Of a DNA stretch of 61,803 nucleotides, positions 41,132 through 50,723 are shown one piece after another. Numbering within the stretch: position 1 is the first letter of the stretch; every line of letters begins with the position of its first letter. The notes under the pieces were generated by a model. That model was not told where the DNA came from, searched no databases, and was given only the letters and a program-made list of their open reading frames with translations. This DNA is from an uncultured Oscillospiraceae bacterium. GTDB taxonomy: Bacteria; Bacillota; Clostridia; Oscillospirales; Acutalibacteraceae. Location: contig CABTZO010000001.1 in NCBI GenBank assembly GCA_902489335.1, positions 1-61,803 of the forward strand. Direction: 5' to 3'. A program made the translations under genes and the position numbers.

Positions 41132-43864
41132 ATGGGATTTTTTAAAACGTTATTTGGCGACTCTTCAACAAGAGAAGTTAAAAAAACTCTTCCTCTTCAA
41201 AAAAAGGTATTAGCTTTAGAAGAGGAATTTAGAAAAAAGAGCGACCAAGAACTTAGAGAGATGACAGATCAGCTAAAGGAAAGATACTCCTCGGGCGAAT
41301 CTTTAGACGATTTATTACCGGAAGCTTTTGCCAACTGTATTGAAGCCTCGGAACGTGTTTTGGGAATGAGACATTATCCGGTTCAGATTATCGGCGGAAT
41401 TGTTCTGCATAAAGGCGGAATTGCCGAAATGAAAACCGGTGAAGGTAAAACTTTAGTGGCAACTCTTCCCGCATACTTAAACGCATTGACCGGAAAAGGC
41501 GTTCACATTGTTACTGTTAACGATTATCTTGCAAAACGTGACTCTGAATGGATGGGCAAGGTTTATCGTTTCTTGGGACTTGAAGTTGGTCTTATCGTAA
41601 ACGGTCTTGATAACGGCATGAGAAGAAAAGCTTATGCTGCCGATATCACATACGGAACAAATAATGAATTTGGATTTGATTATCTTAGAGATAACATGGT
41701 CCTTTATAAAAAAGATAAAGTTCAAAGAGGACATTCTTATTGTATCGTCGATGAAGTTGACTCAATTTTAATCGATGAAGCGAGAACTCCGCTTATCATT
41801 TCCGGTATGGGTACCGAGTCTACGGATCTTTATAAACAGGCAGATCTTTTCGTATCCGACCTTGTTATGACTAAGGTTACGGAACTTGACGAAAAAGAAG
41901 AATATGAAACTGTAGCTGACGGAGATTATGTTGTTGACGAAAAAGCAAAAACCGCAGTTTTAACACAAGCCGGTGTAAAGAAAGCTGAAGCTTATTTCAA
42001 CCTGGAAAACCTTATGGACGGAGATAACACGACTCTTTTGCATCACATCAACCAAGCCATCAAGGCACATGGTGTTATGCACAACGATGTTGACTATGTT
42101 GTAAAAGACGGTGAAATACTTATCGTTGATGAATTTACCGGTCGTATTATGAACGGCAGACGATACAACGAAGGTCTTCATCAGGCAATTGAAGCAAAAG
42201 AGGGTGTTGAAGTTAAAAGAGAGAGTAAAACTCTTGCCACCATCACTTTCCAAAACTATTTCCGTCTTTATGACAAAATTGCCGGTATGACCGGAACCGC
42301 TATGACTGAAGCGGAAGAATTCAGCGAAATTTATAAACTTTATCCCGTTGAGATACCCACAAACAAACCGATGATTAGAATTGATCACGACGACATCATT
42401 TATAAAACCGAACTCGGAAAATTCAATGCGGTTGTCGATAAAATTCAAGAGTGTAAAGCAAAAGGGCAGCCTGTTTTGGTCGGAACCGTTTCTGTCGAAA
42501 AATCTGAAAGATTAAGTGCTTTACTCAACAAAAAAGGAATTGAACATGAGGTCTTAAACGCAAAGAATCACGAAAAAGAAGCGCAGATTATCGCTCAAGC
42601 CGGTAAATTTGGAGCAGTTACAATTGCAACAAACATGGCAGGACGTGGTACCGATATTATGCTCGGCGGAAATCCCGAATATATGGCGAAAGCAAAGTTA
42701 AAGACACTTCAATACGACAATTTTGTTATAAACGAAGCCATGGGATTTGCTGAAACAGATGATGAAGATGTTTTGAAAGCACGTGCCGATTTTGAAAAGT
42801 GGTTCAACACTTACAAAGAGGAAGTTAAACCACAGGCTCAAAAAGTTATTGACGCCGGCGGTCTTTATATCATTGGTACAGAACGCCACGAAGCACGAAG
42901 AATTGACAATCAGTTACGCGGTCGTTCCGGACGACAAGGAGATCCGGGTGAAAGTTGTTTCTATCTGTCAACCGAAGATGATTTACTCAGACTTTTCGGC
43001 GGAGATAAGATGAAGAGAATAATGAGCACTCTCAATGTTGATGAAGATATGCCCATTCAAGTAAAGATGCTTACAAAAATTATTGAATCTTCACAGAAAA
43101 AAGTAGAAGCTCAAAACTACTACATAAGAAAACATGTTCTTGAATATGATGATGTTATGAATCGTCAGAGAGAACTGATTTACGACCAACGTAATCAGGT
43201 ATTGAATGATGTTGATTTGAAATCAACAATAACAAAAATGATCGACGAAACAATCAGAGAAGATGTTAATCTTTTCTGCCCTGAACTTGCAGATCCAAAC
43301 ACATGGAATATTATCGGTCTTCGTGATAAGTGGTTGCATGTTCTGACAACCGAAGATGACTTTGATAAAAATCTCAAGAATCCCGATTTGATAGAGCTTT
43401 TAACTAAACGCGCGCATAATATATACGAGGAAAAAGAAGAAGACTTTACTTCGGAAATAATGCGTGAGCTTGAAAGAATGGTTCTTCTGCGTAATGTTGA
43501 TACATATTGGATGGATCACATTGACAATATGGAAGAACTCAAAAAGGGAATCGGTCTTCGTGCCTATGCACAGAAGGATCCGGTTGTTATGTTCAAACTC
43601 GAATCTTTCGATATGTTTGATGAAATGTCAGCTGCGATTAGAGAAAATACTGTTTTCCAAATGCTAACCGTTAAACTCACAAACAGAGATGAAGTTATTA
43701 GAAATCAAGTTGCAAAAAACACAAAGACGAATGAAGAAAGAGAAGAAAAGAACAAACCGGTAAGAAGAAAGACCAAAAAAGTCGGTCCAAACGATCCTTG
43801 TCCTTGCGGCAGCGGTAAAAAATATAAAAAATGCTGTATGCTGAAGGAAAACGCCGAAAAATAA
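41132..43864 (+). CDS. secA: Preprotein translocase ATPase SecA
   Basis: 910 residues. Walker [12 protein letters not shown] (about 98-108), [18 protein letters not shown] (DEVD box), the [10 protein letters not shown] segment and [15 protein letters not shown] (motif VI region). The C terminus has the zinc-binding SEC-C motif [13 protein letters not shown], which binds SecB-like partners or ribosomes. Motor of Sec-dependent export at the membrane. Single gene with its own promoter and terminator. Confidence 0.98.
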   Translation: MGFFKTLFGDSSTREVKKTLPLQKKVLALEEEFRKKSDQELREMTDQLKERYSSGESLDDLLPEAFANCIEASERVLGMRHYPVQIIGGIVLHKGGIAEMKTGEGKTLVATLPAYLNALTGKGVHIVTVNDYLAKRDSEWMGKVYRFLGLEVGLIVNGLDNGMRRKAYAADITYGTNNEFGFDYLRDNMVLYKKDKVQRGHSYCIVDEVDSILIDEARTPLIISGMGTESTDLYKQADLFVSDLVMTKVTELDEKEEYETVADGDYVVDEKAKTAVLTQAGVKKAEAYFNLENLMDGDNTTLLHHINQAIKAHGVMHNDVDYVVKDGEILIVDEFTGRIMNGRRYNEGLHQAIEAKEGVEVKRESKTLATITFQNYFRLYDKIAGMTGTAMTEAEEFSEIYKLYPVEIPTNKPMIRIDHDDIIYKTELGKFNAVVDKIQECKAKGQPVLVGTVSVEKSERLSALLNKKGIEHEVLNAKNHEKEAQIIAQAGKFGAVTIATNMAGRGTDIMLGGNPEYMAKAKLKTLQYDNFVINEAMGFAETDDEDVLKARADFEKWFNTYKEEVKPQAQKVIDAGGLYIIGTERHEARRIDNQLRGRSGRQGDPGESCFYLSTEDDLLRLFGGDKMKRIMSTLNVDEDMPIQVKMLTKIIESSQKKVEAQNYYIRKHVLEYDDVMNRQRELIYDQRNQVLNDVDLKSTITKMIDETIREDVNLFCPELADPNTWNIIGLRDKWLHVLTTEDDFDKNLKNPDLIELLTKRAHNIYEEKEEDFTSEIMRELERMVLLRNVDTYWMDHIDNMEELKKGIGLRAYAQKDPVVMFKLESFDMFDEMSAAIRENTVFQMLTVKLTNRDEVIRNQVAKNTKTNEEREEKNKPVRRKTKKVGPNDPCPCGSGKKYKKCCMLKENAEK

Positions 43865-43868
43865 AATA

Positions 43869-43903
43869 AAGGCCTTGAAGAAAATCTTCAAGGCCTTGTT
43901 TTT
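43869..43903. terminator. Terminator of secA, bidirectional
   Basis: Perfect 13-bp stem AAGGCCTTGAAGA-AAA-TCTTCAAGGCCTT (43869-43897) followed by GTTTTTT on the plus strand; on the minus strand followed by TATTTTATTTTT, serving the convergent gene as well. Confidence 0.9.
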
Positions 43904-44343
43904 TATGACAAAAAGTCTAAAAATTCCAAAGTTTCGTTAATGAATTTTTTTGCTTTTTCAATAGTTTTTTCTTGTTCGTTTTCCGGAGCAATCATAGCAG
44001 GAATATTTTCATTTAATATAGAATAAACTTTTGTAAGCGTTGTTTCGCATCTGTCAACCGGATCAGAAAACTCGAATACCAATCCTTTACCGGCTAACGT
44101 TTTAAGACTGATTAGATTTTCTGCCACAGCATTGTGATTTTTTACAACATTTACAATAAACGGATTATTTGTTTCATCTGAAATTGAAACCGTTTTATAA
44201 TGCTTTGTCTTTCTAACAACTTCTCTTGTTTCATCTTCTTTGCTCAAAACATCGACATCATCAAAATCAATGTCATGAATTTCAAAGCTTTCCGGAAAGT
44301 CAGCATTTTCAAAATTTTCATTAATATCTTTGTTTTCAAACAT
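43903..44343 (-). CDS. Acidic hypothetical protein
   Basis: 146 residues, soluble. The first 40 residues are strongly acidic and likely disordered (SFEIHDIDFDDVDVLSKEDE), the rest is mixed alpha/beta in character with a helical C terminus (EKTIEKAKKFINETLEFLDF). No motif recognised. It follows a small membrane protein gene by 9 bases in the same direction, so they are probably cotranscribed. Confidence 0.6.
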   Translation of the reverse strand: MFENKDINENFENADFPESFEIHDIDFDDVDVLSKEDETREVVRKTKHYKTVSISDETNNPFIVNVVKNHNAVAENLISLKTLAGKGLVFEFSDPVDRCETTLTKVYSILNENIPAMIAPENEQEKTIEKAKKFINETLEFLDFLS

Positions 44344-44352
44344 AATAATTAC

Positions 44353-44547
44353 CTATTTAATTATCCAACTGTTTTTCATTTCTTCGTCCGGAAGTTTCAA
44401 TGACTTATCTAACAATTTGTCATCAACAAGTTCTTTTGTCTTGTTACCCGCTATTTCAATGGCGGTGGCAAAAGAGGCAAAAATTCCTGTCGCCAAAGCG
44501 ATTCCTACGATTGCTGCCGCGAACAATAAATTGTCTTTATCTTTCAT
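44353..44547 (-). CDS. Small single-span membrane protein, unknown function
   Basis: 64 residues from ATG 44547, chosen for the strong AAGGGGGAT 5 bases upstream; 19 further codons upstream are open but lack an RBS. Hydrophobic segment about residues 8-28 (LLFAAAIVGIALATGIFASF), then a short charged cytoplasmic or outer part. No family recognised. Confidence 0.6.
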   Translation of the reverse strand: MKDKDNLLFAAAIVGIALATGIFASFATAIEIAGNKTKELVDDKLLDKSLKLPDEEMKNSWIIK

Positions 44548-44612
44548 AATATCCCCCTTAAGCATTATAATTATACTATAAATTATAATAAATTGCAGAT
44601 ACAAATAAAATG

Positions 44613-44671
44613 CGGCGTTTTGCTGCTTTTACCGTCTGTTAGATTACGGATAATAGACAAGCAAAACGCCG
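44613..44671. repeat. Inverted repeat after the EF-G-like gene
   Basis: A perfect 12-base inverted repeat, CGGCGTTTTGCT (44613-44624) and AGCAAAACGCCG (44660-44671), with a 35-base interior that can pair further (GTCT...AGAC). On the minus strand it follows the EF-G-like stop and is followed by CATTTTATTT, so it may be the terminator; its large loop is unusual. Confidence 0.55.
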
Positions 44672-44684
44672 ATTAATTTATTTT

Positions 44685-46745
44685 TTATTCGGTCTTTGAA
44701 TCTTCAATTATTTTTTGTGCTAAATTTTCGGGAAGTTTTTCATATCTTGCAAACTCTTTTTCAAAAGAACCTTTTCCCTTTGCAACCGATCTGATGAAAA
44801 TCGGAAAATCGGTAAGTTCTGCTTCCGGAACTTCGGCAACCAAAATTTGTCCGTCACCGTCTTCGTTTGGTTCCATTCCCAAAACTTTTCCGCGACGCTT
44901 GGTTATATCGCCCATAACATCTCCGGTGTTTTCGTCGGGGATATCTATTTTTAATTTTTCAATAGGTTCCAAAATAACGGGCGACGCCTGTGGTATGCCG
45001 TTTTTATAAGCTAAAATTGCCGCAAGTTTAAATGCCATTTCAGAAGAGTCAACCGGATGGCTTGATCCGTCGTAAAGTGTTGCATGTATTCCAACCATCG
45101 GATATCCCGCCAGCACGCCATGTTCAATCGCTTCCTGAAGACCTTTTTCAACAGCCGGGAAATAGTTTTTCGGAACAGCACCGCCAAAAACTTCCTCATC
45201 AAAAACGAGTCCTTCTGAATCACAGGGAGCAAATCTTATCCAAACATCACCGAATTGTCCGTGTCCGCCGGACTGTTTCTTGTGACGACCCTGGACTTCT
45301 ACCTTTTTCTGAATAGTTTCTCTATATGCAACCTTTGGAGTCTCAAGTGTAACATCTACCCCGTATTTACTTTTTAGTTTAGATACAACATATTCAATAT
45401 GCTGTTCACCGAGGCCCGACAAAATTTGTTCTTTAGTCTCATTGTTTACGGTAAAAGCAAGACAAACGTCTTCCTGTAATATCCTGTTGAGTCCGCTTGC
45501 TATTTTGTCCTCTTCTCCCTTTTTTGTCGGTTTAATGGCAAGAGAATACATTGGTTGCAGTTTAAACATCGGAGCAAGTTTCAAATGTTTATCAACAGAA
45601 GAAATTGTATCGGAAGTATTTATCTGTTCAGCCTTTGTTATAACACCGATATCGCCGGCAATAATTTGCTTCGTTTCTTCCATTTTTGATCCGTGTGGAT
45701 AGAAAAGTTTTCCTATTTTTATCATTTCTCCGGTCGTTGTATTATAAACGGTCATATCGCTCTTTAAAGTACCGGAAATAACTTTTATGTAATTTTGTTT
45801 TCCGATAAACGGATCATATATGGTTTTAAAACATATAGCCGCAAGAGGTTCTGTCGGATCAACAGAGATTTGAGTTACTTCATCTTTTTCATCGAAAACC
45901 TTTTCGCAGGCCTTTATTTTTGAACTCGGAGCAAGATTTATGATTCCATAAAGAAGCTCTCCGATTGCGTCTAAAGTTTTTCCGCTACAACCGTAAATAG
46001 GATAAATACTTCCGTTTGCAACACCGTCTTTTAACGCATTGTATGCTTCTTCTTCCGTAAATGCTTCTCCGTTAAAATAGCGTTCCATCAATTCATCCGA
46101 AGACATGGCAACGGCTTCATTAAATATTTCACGCATGGCATCTAATTTTTCACTTTGAGGCATTTCGACTTTAACTTTTTCGCCTGATGAATAATCGAAA
46201 GCAAGGTTTTGAGCCAAGTTTACAAAGCATTTTACCTTTTTATCTTCGATAAACGGCACTACAACCGGGCAAAGTTTAGTTCCGTGAACTTGTTTCAAAG
46301 TGTCAAAAATATTACCGAAATTAGCTTCCGGTGCATCAACCTTTGTTACTACAAAAAATGTAGATAAATTTCTCTTCTTAGAATATTTAAAAGCCTTTTG
46401 CGCTCCTACATCATATTCAGGTTTTTCGGCGTCACAGACAATCATAACAGATCCTGCCGCTCTTATTCCTTCTAAGAGACCACCCTCAAAGTCAAAAAGA
46501 CCGGGAGTATCAATAAGATTGATTTTGTAATCTTTCCAATTAAGCGAAGCAACAGCAGAAGACAGTGTATTTTTTCTTTTCTTTTCCTCGTCTTCAAAAT
46601 CCATTACTGTGTTCTGTGATTCAATGCTTCCCAACTTATCCGTCGCTTTTGCTATATACAAAAGAGCCTCACAAAGAGTTGTTTTTCCTCTTGAAGCATG
46701 TCCTGTTATTGCAATATTTTTGATTTTATCGGAACTTACCTGCAT
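44685..46745 (-). CDS. Elongation factor G-like translational GTPase (EF-G paralog)
   Basis: 686 residues from ATG 46745, which has GGAGG 6 bases upstream. G1 is GHASRGKTT rather than the usual GHxDxGKTT, G3 is DTPGLFDFEGG, and G4 reads TKVD instead of NKxD. Domains II, III, IV (YRETIQKKVEVQGRHKKQSGGHGQFGDV) and V follow as in EF-G. This matches the second EF-G group found in many Bacillota, which has a specialised or ribosome-recycling role; the main fusA is expected elsewhere. It stands alone. Confidence 0.85.
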   Translation of the reverse strand: MQVSSDKIKNIAITGHASRGKTTLCEALLYIAKATDKLGSIESQNTVMDFEDEEKKRKNTLSSAVASLNWKDYKINLIDTPGLFDFEGGLLEGIRAAGSVMIVCDAEKPEYDVGAQKAFKYSKKRNLSTFFVVTKVDAPEANFGNIFDTLKQVHGTKLCPVVVPFIEDKKVKCFVNLAQNLAFDYSSGEKVKVEMPQSEKLDAMREIFNEAVAMSSDELMERYFNGEAFTEEEAYNALKDGVANGSIYPIYGCSGKTLDAIGELLYGIINLAPSSKIKACEKVFDEKDEVTQISVDPTEPLAAICFKTIYDPFIGKQNYIKVISGTLKSDMTVYNTTTGEMIKIGKLFYPHGSKMEETKQIIAGDIGVITKAEQINTSDTISSVDKHLKLAPMFKLQPMYSLAIKPTKKGEEDKIASGLNRILQEDVCLAFTVNNETKEQILSGLGEQHIEYVVSKLKSKYGVDVTLETPKVAYRETIQKKVEVQGRHKKQSGGHGQFGDVWIRFAPCDSEGLVFDEEVFGGAVPKNYFPAVEKGLQEAIEHGVLAGYPMVGIHATLYDGSSHPVDSSEMAFKLAAILAYKNGIPQASPVILEPIEKLKIDIPDENTGDVMGDITKRRGKVLGMEPNEDGDGQILVAEVPEAELTDFPIFIRSVAKGKGSFEKEFARYEKLPENLAQKIIEDSKTE

Positions 46746-46958
46746 TTTGAACCTCCACAAATTATTTTTATAAATGTAAACAAACTGTGTTTATTTATAT
46801 AAATCGATTTGTTTAATATATATAAATATCTTTTCGATTTTAACATAGATTTTTAGCATTTTCAATAACTTACAACCCTTGGCGCAACACTATTTGTTAA
46901 CTAACCGTAAAATTTCGGCAAATTAGCCAAAATTCAGACGTTAAAAGGCTCAAAATAT

Positions 46959-46987
46959 TTGACTTTAATCAATATTCATCATAAAAT
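46959..46987 (+). promoter_or_regulatory. Promoter of the epimerase-like gene
   Basis: TTGACT (46959-46964), 17 bases, TAAAAT (46982-46987), about 58 bases before ATG, which has AAAGGAGAG. The rest of the 299-base gap 46746-47044 is AT-rich; I found no gene or clear promoter for the EF-G-like gene in it. Confidence 0.65.
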
Positions 46988-47044
46988 GATTATTGACTTT
47001 CACATTAATTTACATGAGAAATACTAATAAAAAGGAGAGATAAT

Positions 47045-48076
47045 ATGAAGGTATTTATGATTGGCGGAACCGGTTTACTCGGTTCAGAAGCTGCCAGAAT
47101 CTTCATCGAAAGAGGACACTCTGTAAAATCAGTAGCACTTCCTCCGCTTCCCGAAGGTGCTCCAATTCCCAAAGAAATGGAACTTACTTTTTGCGATATT
47201 AACAAAGCAAGTGATGAAGAAGTTAAAGAAATGATGAAGGGCTGCGACTGTTTCGTATTCGCTGCAGGAGTTGACGAAAGAGTTCCTTTCCCACCACCCG
47301 TATACGCCGCATATGAAAAATTCAACATTGCTCCTCTCAGAAGACTTCTTCCGATTTGTAAAGAAATCGGAATGAAAAAAGCTGTTGTTTTAGGTTCATA
47401 CTTTGCATATCTTGCAAAAGAAAGACCTGACATGAAGCTCACAGAAAAACACCCCTACATCAGAAGCAGAATTGATCAAGAAGAAGTTGCATTTTCTTTT
47501 GCAGATGAAAACTTTGATGTATCTGTTTTGGAACTTCCTTATATTTTCGGAACACAACCCGGTCGTAAACCTGTTTGGGTTATCTTAATTGAACAGCTCG
47601 AATCTATGGATAAGTTCCCGGCAACCTTCTATCCGAAGGGCGGAACAGCAATGCTTACAGTAAGACAAGTAGGCGAAGCAATCGTTGGTGCCGCTGAACG
47701 TTCAACCGGTGCTAAAGCATGGCCTATCAGCTGTTACAACTTAACATGGAGAGAATTCCTTGCTATCGTTTATGATGCACGTGGAATGGGAAGAGACAGA
47801 AAGATTATCGACGTTCCTCCAATAATGTTCAAGATGTTCGGACTCTATATGCGTCAAGAATACAAAAAGAACAATGTTCAGGGCGGAATTGATCCAGTAG
47901 GTCTTGCAGATATCATGAGCATGAACCTCTTCATTGATACAAAATATTCATATGAAGATCTTGGATGCACTGAAGACAATATTGAAAATGCAATTTTTGA
48001 TTCAATCAAACTCAGTGTTGATGCGCACAACGGAACTGCTAAACTCATTGACATGGCAGGCGAAGCAAAGAAATAA
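47045..48076 (+). CDS. NAD-dependent epimerase/dehydratase-like (extended/atypical SDR)
   Basis: 343 residues. Nucleotide-binding GGTGLLGSEAARIF at residues 7-20, preceded by a beta strand, typical of SDRs. The usual YxxxK catalytic pair reads YIRSR (138-142), with arginine at the lysine place. The rest follows the NAD(P)-binding epimerase fold, with FYPKGGTAMLTVRQVGEAI. Codon use (many AAC, ATC, GGA, CTC) differs from neighbours and suggests high expression. Monocistronic between a good promoter and terminator. Substrate unknown. Confidence 0.75.
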   Translation: MKVFMIGGTGLLGSEAARIFIERGHSVKSVALPPLPEGAPIPKEMELTFCDINKASDEEVKEMMKGCDCFVFAAGVDERVPFPPPVYAAYEKFNIAPLRRLLPICKEIGMKKAVVLGSYFAYLAKERPDMKLTEKHPYIRSRIDQEEVAFSFADENFDVSVLELPYIFGTQPGRKPVWVILIEQLESMDKFPATFYPKGGTAMLTVRQVGEAIVGAAERSTGAKAWPISCYNLTWREFLAIVYDARGMGRDRKIIDVPPIMFKMFGLYMRQEYKKNNVQGGIDPVGLADIMSMNLFIDTKYSYEDLGCTEDNIENAIFDSIKLSVDAHNGTAKLIDMAGEAKK

Positions 48077-48094
48077 ATTTGATTTTCAAATTTT

Positions 48095-48122
48095 AAGAGC
48101 GAACTTAGGTTCGCTCTTTTTG
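48095..48122 (+). terminator. Terminator of the epimerase-like gene
   Basis: AAGAGCGAAC-TTAG-GTTCGCTCTT (48095-48118) followed by TTTG, a 10-bp perfect stem. Confidence 0.85.
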
Positions 48123-48175
48123 TTTTATCATATTTATTTTTATGATATAATTATTTTGCACAAAAGGAGGTATAT

Positions 48176-48913
48176 ATGCACACTTTATCAGAACTTAGAA
48201 TGTACGGCCGAAAAGCTTTAACGGGAAAATGGGTTCCTGCAACGTTCGTACTTTTTATAGCTTTTTTACTTGGGGCAAATCAATCTGATTTTTTTAATGT
48301 TTCGTACAGATCACATGACAAAATTTCAGATCAACTTGCAGCTTTAGACCTAAATTTGCCACCGGAAACACTAAAAGAATTAACTCTCTGGGTTTGGATT
48401 ATGGCTATTGCTCTTTCCCTTGTCGCAGTTGTTGTAGGCTCTGTTTTAAGAATCGGTCTTTCTAAATATTTTATAGATATGCAGGAAGGAAAAGAAGTAT
48501 CCTTTAAAACAATAACAGAACCGTTTTCAAATCAATATGTTCAAGCCGTCGTTGCAAGAATTCTTGTCAACGTCTTGACAACTATAGGAATATTTTTACT
48601 TATTTTCCCGGGAATAATTATATCTTATGGTCTTGCTTTAGTACCATATTTAATGGCTGATGATCCAACTTTGTCCGCAATCGACGCAATGAAAAAGTCC
48701 TGGGAACTCATGCGAGGTCAAAAATTAAGATTGTTCACTCTTCGGCTTTCGTTCATAGGCTGGATTTTACTTGCTCTTCTTTTCTTTTTTGCAATCATTC
48801 CGATATATGTAGTTGCTACATATATGGAATCTACAATGGCAGCATTTTATTTAGAAGTTGTCGGAGCAAATTTAGAAAAAGACGGCGTAGTTGACGTTGA
48901 AATCGTTCAATAA
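48176..48913 (+). CDS. DUF975-like integral membrane protein
   Basis: 245 residues with about five membrane segments. The family pattern is clear: RMYGRKALTGKW at the start, FPGIIISYGLALVPYLMADDP in the middle and KKSWELMRGQKLRLFTLRLSFIGW near the end. Function unknown. AAAGGAGG is 5 bases before ATG. Ends at a bidirectional terminator shared with aspS. Confidence 0.8.
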   Translation: MHTLSELRMYGRKALTGKWVPATFVLFIAFLLGANQSDFFNVSYRSHDKISDQLAALDLNLPPETLKELTLWVWIMAIALSLVAVVVGSVLRIGLSKYFIDMQEGKEVSFKTITEPFSNQYVQAVVARILVNVLTTIGIFLLIFPGIIISYGLALVPYLMADDPTLSAIDAMKKSWELMRGQKLRLFTLRLSFIGWILLALLFFFAIIPIYVVATYMESTMAAFYLEVVGANLEKDGVVDVEIVQ

Positions 48914-48921
48914 AAAACCCC

Positions 48922-48952
48922 AAAAAAAGCAGTGCCAGGCACTGCTTTTTTT
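48922..48952. terminator. Bidirectional terminator between DUF975-like gene and aspS
   Basis: AAAAAAAGCAGTGC-CAG-GCACTGCTTTTTTT: an 8-bp GC-rich stem flanked by A and T runs in both directions, for the plus-strand gene and for the aspS operon on the minus strand. Confidence 0.9.
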
Positions 48953-50723
48953 ATTTCTCTTCTTTTATTTTAATTGCAAGTTCGTCAAGTTGTTCTTCGG
49001 AAATCTCTGACGGACAGTTTGTCATCGCTTCTGTTGCGTTTTGTAGTTTCGGATAGGCAATTACTTCTCTTAAACTTTCAAGTCCGAGCATTTGCATAAC
49101 CAGTCTGTCCAGACCCAGTCCGATTCCACCGTGAGGCGGAGCTCCGTATTTAAATGCTTCTAGCAAAAATCCGAATTTCTCGGTATATTCTTCTTTACTC
49201 ATACCAAGCAAAGTGAAAATTTTATTTTGAAGAATCGGATCTGTAATTCTTATTGAACCACTGGCAATTTCAACTCCGTCAATTACCAAATCATAAGCTC
49301 TTGCTTTTAATTTGCTTTTATCACAGCTCAGTAAATCTTCGTCCTTATCAAGTTTTGGACAAGTAAAAGGATGATGGGCGGCTTCATATTCGCCTTTATC
49401 GTTGAGCTCAAAAAACGGAAATTCGGTAACCCAAAGGGCCTGCACTTCATCGCTGTAAAGATTTAACTTTTTGGCGATGAAGGTTCTTAAGTATCCGAGA
49501 ATAGAAAGGGCAAGGGATTTGGACGGGTCACTTATAAACAAAACAACATCAGAAGCTTTGGCATCCGTTGCCTTTATGAATTCATCTAATTTTTCGTCTT
49601 TTAAGAATTTAGCAAAGGGTGAGGAAACCTCTCCGTTTTCATCAATTCGTATAAACGCAAGTCCTTTAGCGCCTATTCCCTTTAACTCTGTTTCAATTTT
49701 GGAAATTTCTTTTCTGGAAAGTTCGCTATAAGCTCCCGTTATGTTAATTGCTCCGATAAACCCGTTGTCGTTTGCGGCGTTTTCAAAAACTCCAAATCCA
49801 CAGTCTTTTGAGAGTTCCGTCAGATCCTTTATTTCCAAGCCATATCTTAAATCAGGTTTATCAGATCCGTACTTTGACATACTCTCGTCATAGGTCATTC
49901 TTCTTAACGGAAGTTTGATTTCTTTATCCAAAACTTCTTCATACAGAGTCTTGATAAAACCCTCAATGAGAGACATTATGTCGTTTTCTTTGACAAATGA
50001 CATCTCAACATCAATTTGTGTAAACTCAGGTTGTCTGTCGGCTCTTAAATCTTCATCTCTAAAACATCTTGCAATCTGCATATATCTGTCAAAACCCGCA
50101 ACCATTGAAAGCTGCTTGTAAAGTTGTGGAGATTGAGGCAGTGCATAAAAGCTTCCGTTATGAAGTCTTGACGGAACAACAAAATCTCGAGCACCCTCCG
50201 GAGTAGATTTAATAAGCATCGGTGTTTCTATTTCGATAAAACCATTTTTATCAAAATAATCGCGCGTTATTTTTGCAATTTTATGTCTCTGTAAAATATT
50301 GTTTTGCAGACAAGGTCTTCTCAAATCTAAGTATCTGTATTTTAGACGAGTATTTTCTGAAGCCTTTGTATCATCTGTAATATCAAAGGGCAAAACTTCA
50401 GATTTATTTAACACTTCAATAGTTTCAACATCAAGTTCAACATCACCCGTCTTGATGTTCGGATTTTTTGAAGAACGTTCTCTGATTACACCGGTTGCAT
50501 AGATTACAAACTCATGCCGTAGCTTCAGTGCAACATCAAAAACCTCTCTCGGAGTATTGTCATCAAAAGAAAGTTGTAAAATACCGCTTCGATCTCTTAA
50601 ATCAACAAAAATAAGATTGCCCAAATCTCTGTTTTTTGAAACCCAACCATATACCGCAACCTTTTTACCGATATCTTCGGAATTAAAGTCTCCAAGATAT
50701 TTATATCTGTCTTCATACATCAT
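48951..50723 (-). CDS. aspS: Aspartyl-tRNA synthetase
   Basis: 590 residues, the bacterial type with GAD domain. OB-fold anticodon domain at the N terminus (VYGWVSKNRDLGNLIFVDLRDRSG begins it), class II motifs with FIEIETPML and IARCFRDEDLRADRQPEFTQID, and motif 3 GIGLGLDRLVM near the end. Start overlaps the hisS stop by 4 bases. Confidence 0.98.
   Translation of the reverse strand: MMYEDRYKYLGDFNSEDIGKKVAVYGWVSKNRDLGNLIFVDLRDRSGILQLSFDDNTPREVFDVALKLRHEFVIYATGVIRERSSKNPNIKTGDVELDVETIEVLNKSEVLPFDITDDTKASENTRLKYRYLDLRRPCLQNNILQRHKIAKITRDYFDKNGFIEIETPMLIKSTPEGARDFVVPSRLHNGSFYALPQSPQLYKQLSMVAGFDRYMQIARCFRDEDLRADRQPEFTQIDVEMSFVKENDIMSLIEGFIKTLYEEVLDKEIKLPLRRMTYDESMSKYGSDKPDLRYGLEIKDLTELSKDCGFGVFENAANDNGFIGAINITGAYSELSRKEISKIETELKGIGAKGLAFIRIDENGEVSSPFAKFLKDEKLDEFIKATDAKASDVVLFISDPSKSLALSILGYLRTFIAKKLNLYSDEVQALWVTEFPFFELNDKGEYEAAHHPFTCPKLDKDEDLLSCDKSKLKARAYDLVIDGVEIASGSIRITDPILQNKIFTLLGMSKEEYTEKFGFLLEAFKYGAPPHGGIGLGLDRLVMQMLGLESLREVIAYPKLQNATEAMTNCPSEISEEQLDELAIKIKEEK

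Noticed and set aside
46861..46958. Rex-like operator TTGTTAACTAAC and GGC...GCC small hairpins
   Set aside because: Only one half-site is present and the stems are 3-5 bp, within chance for AT-rich sequence.
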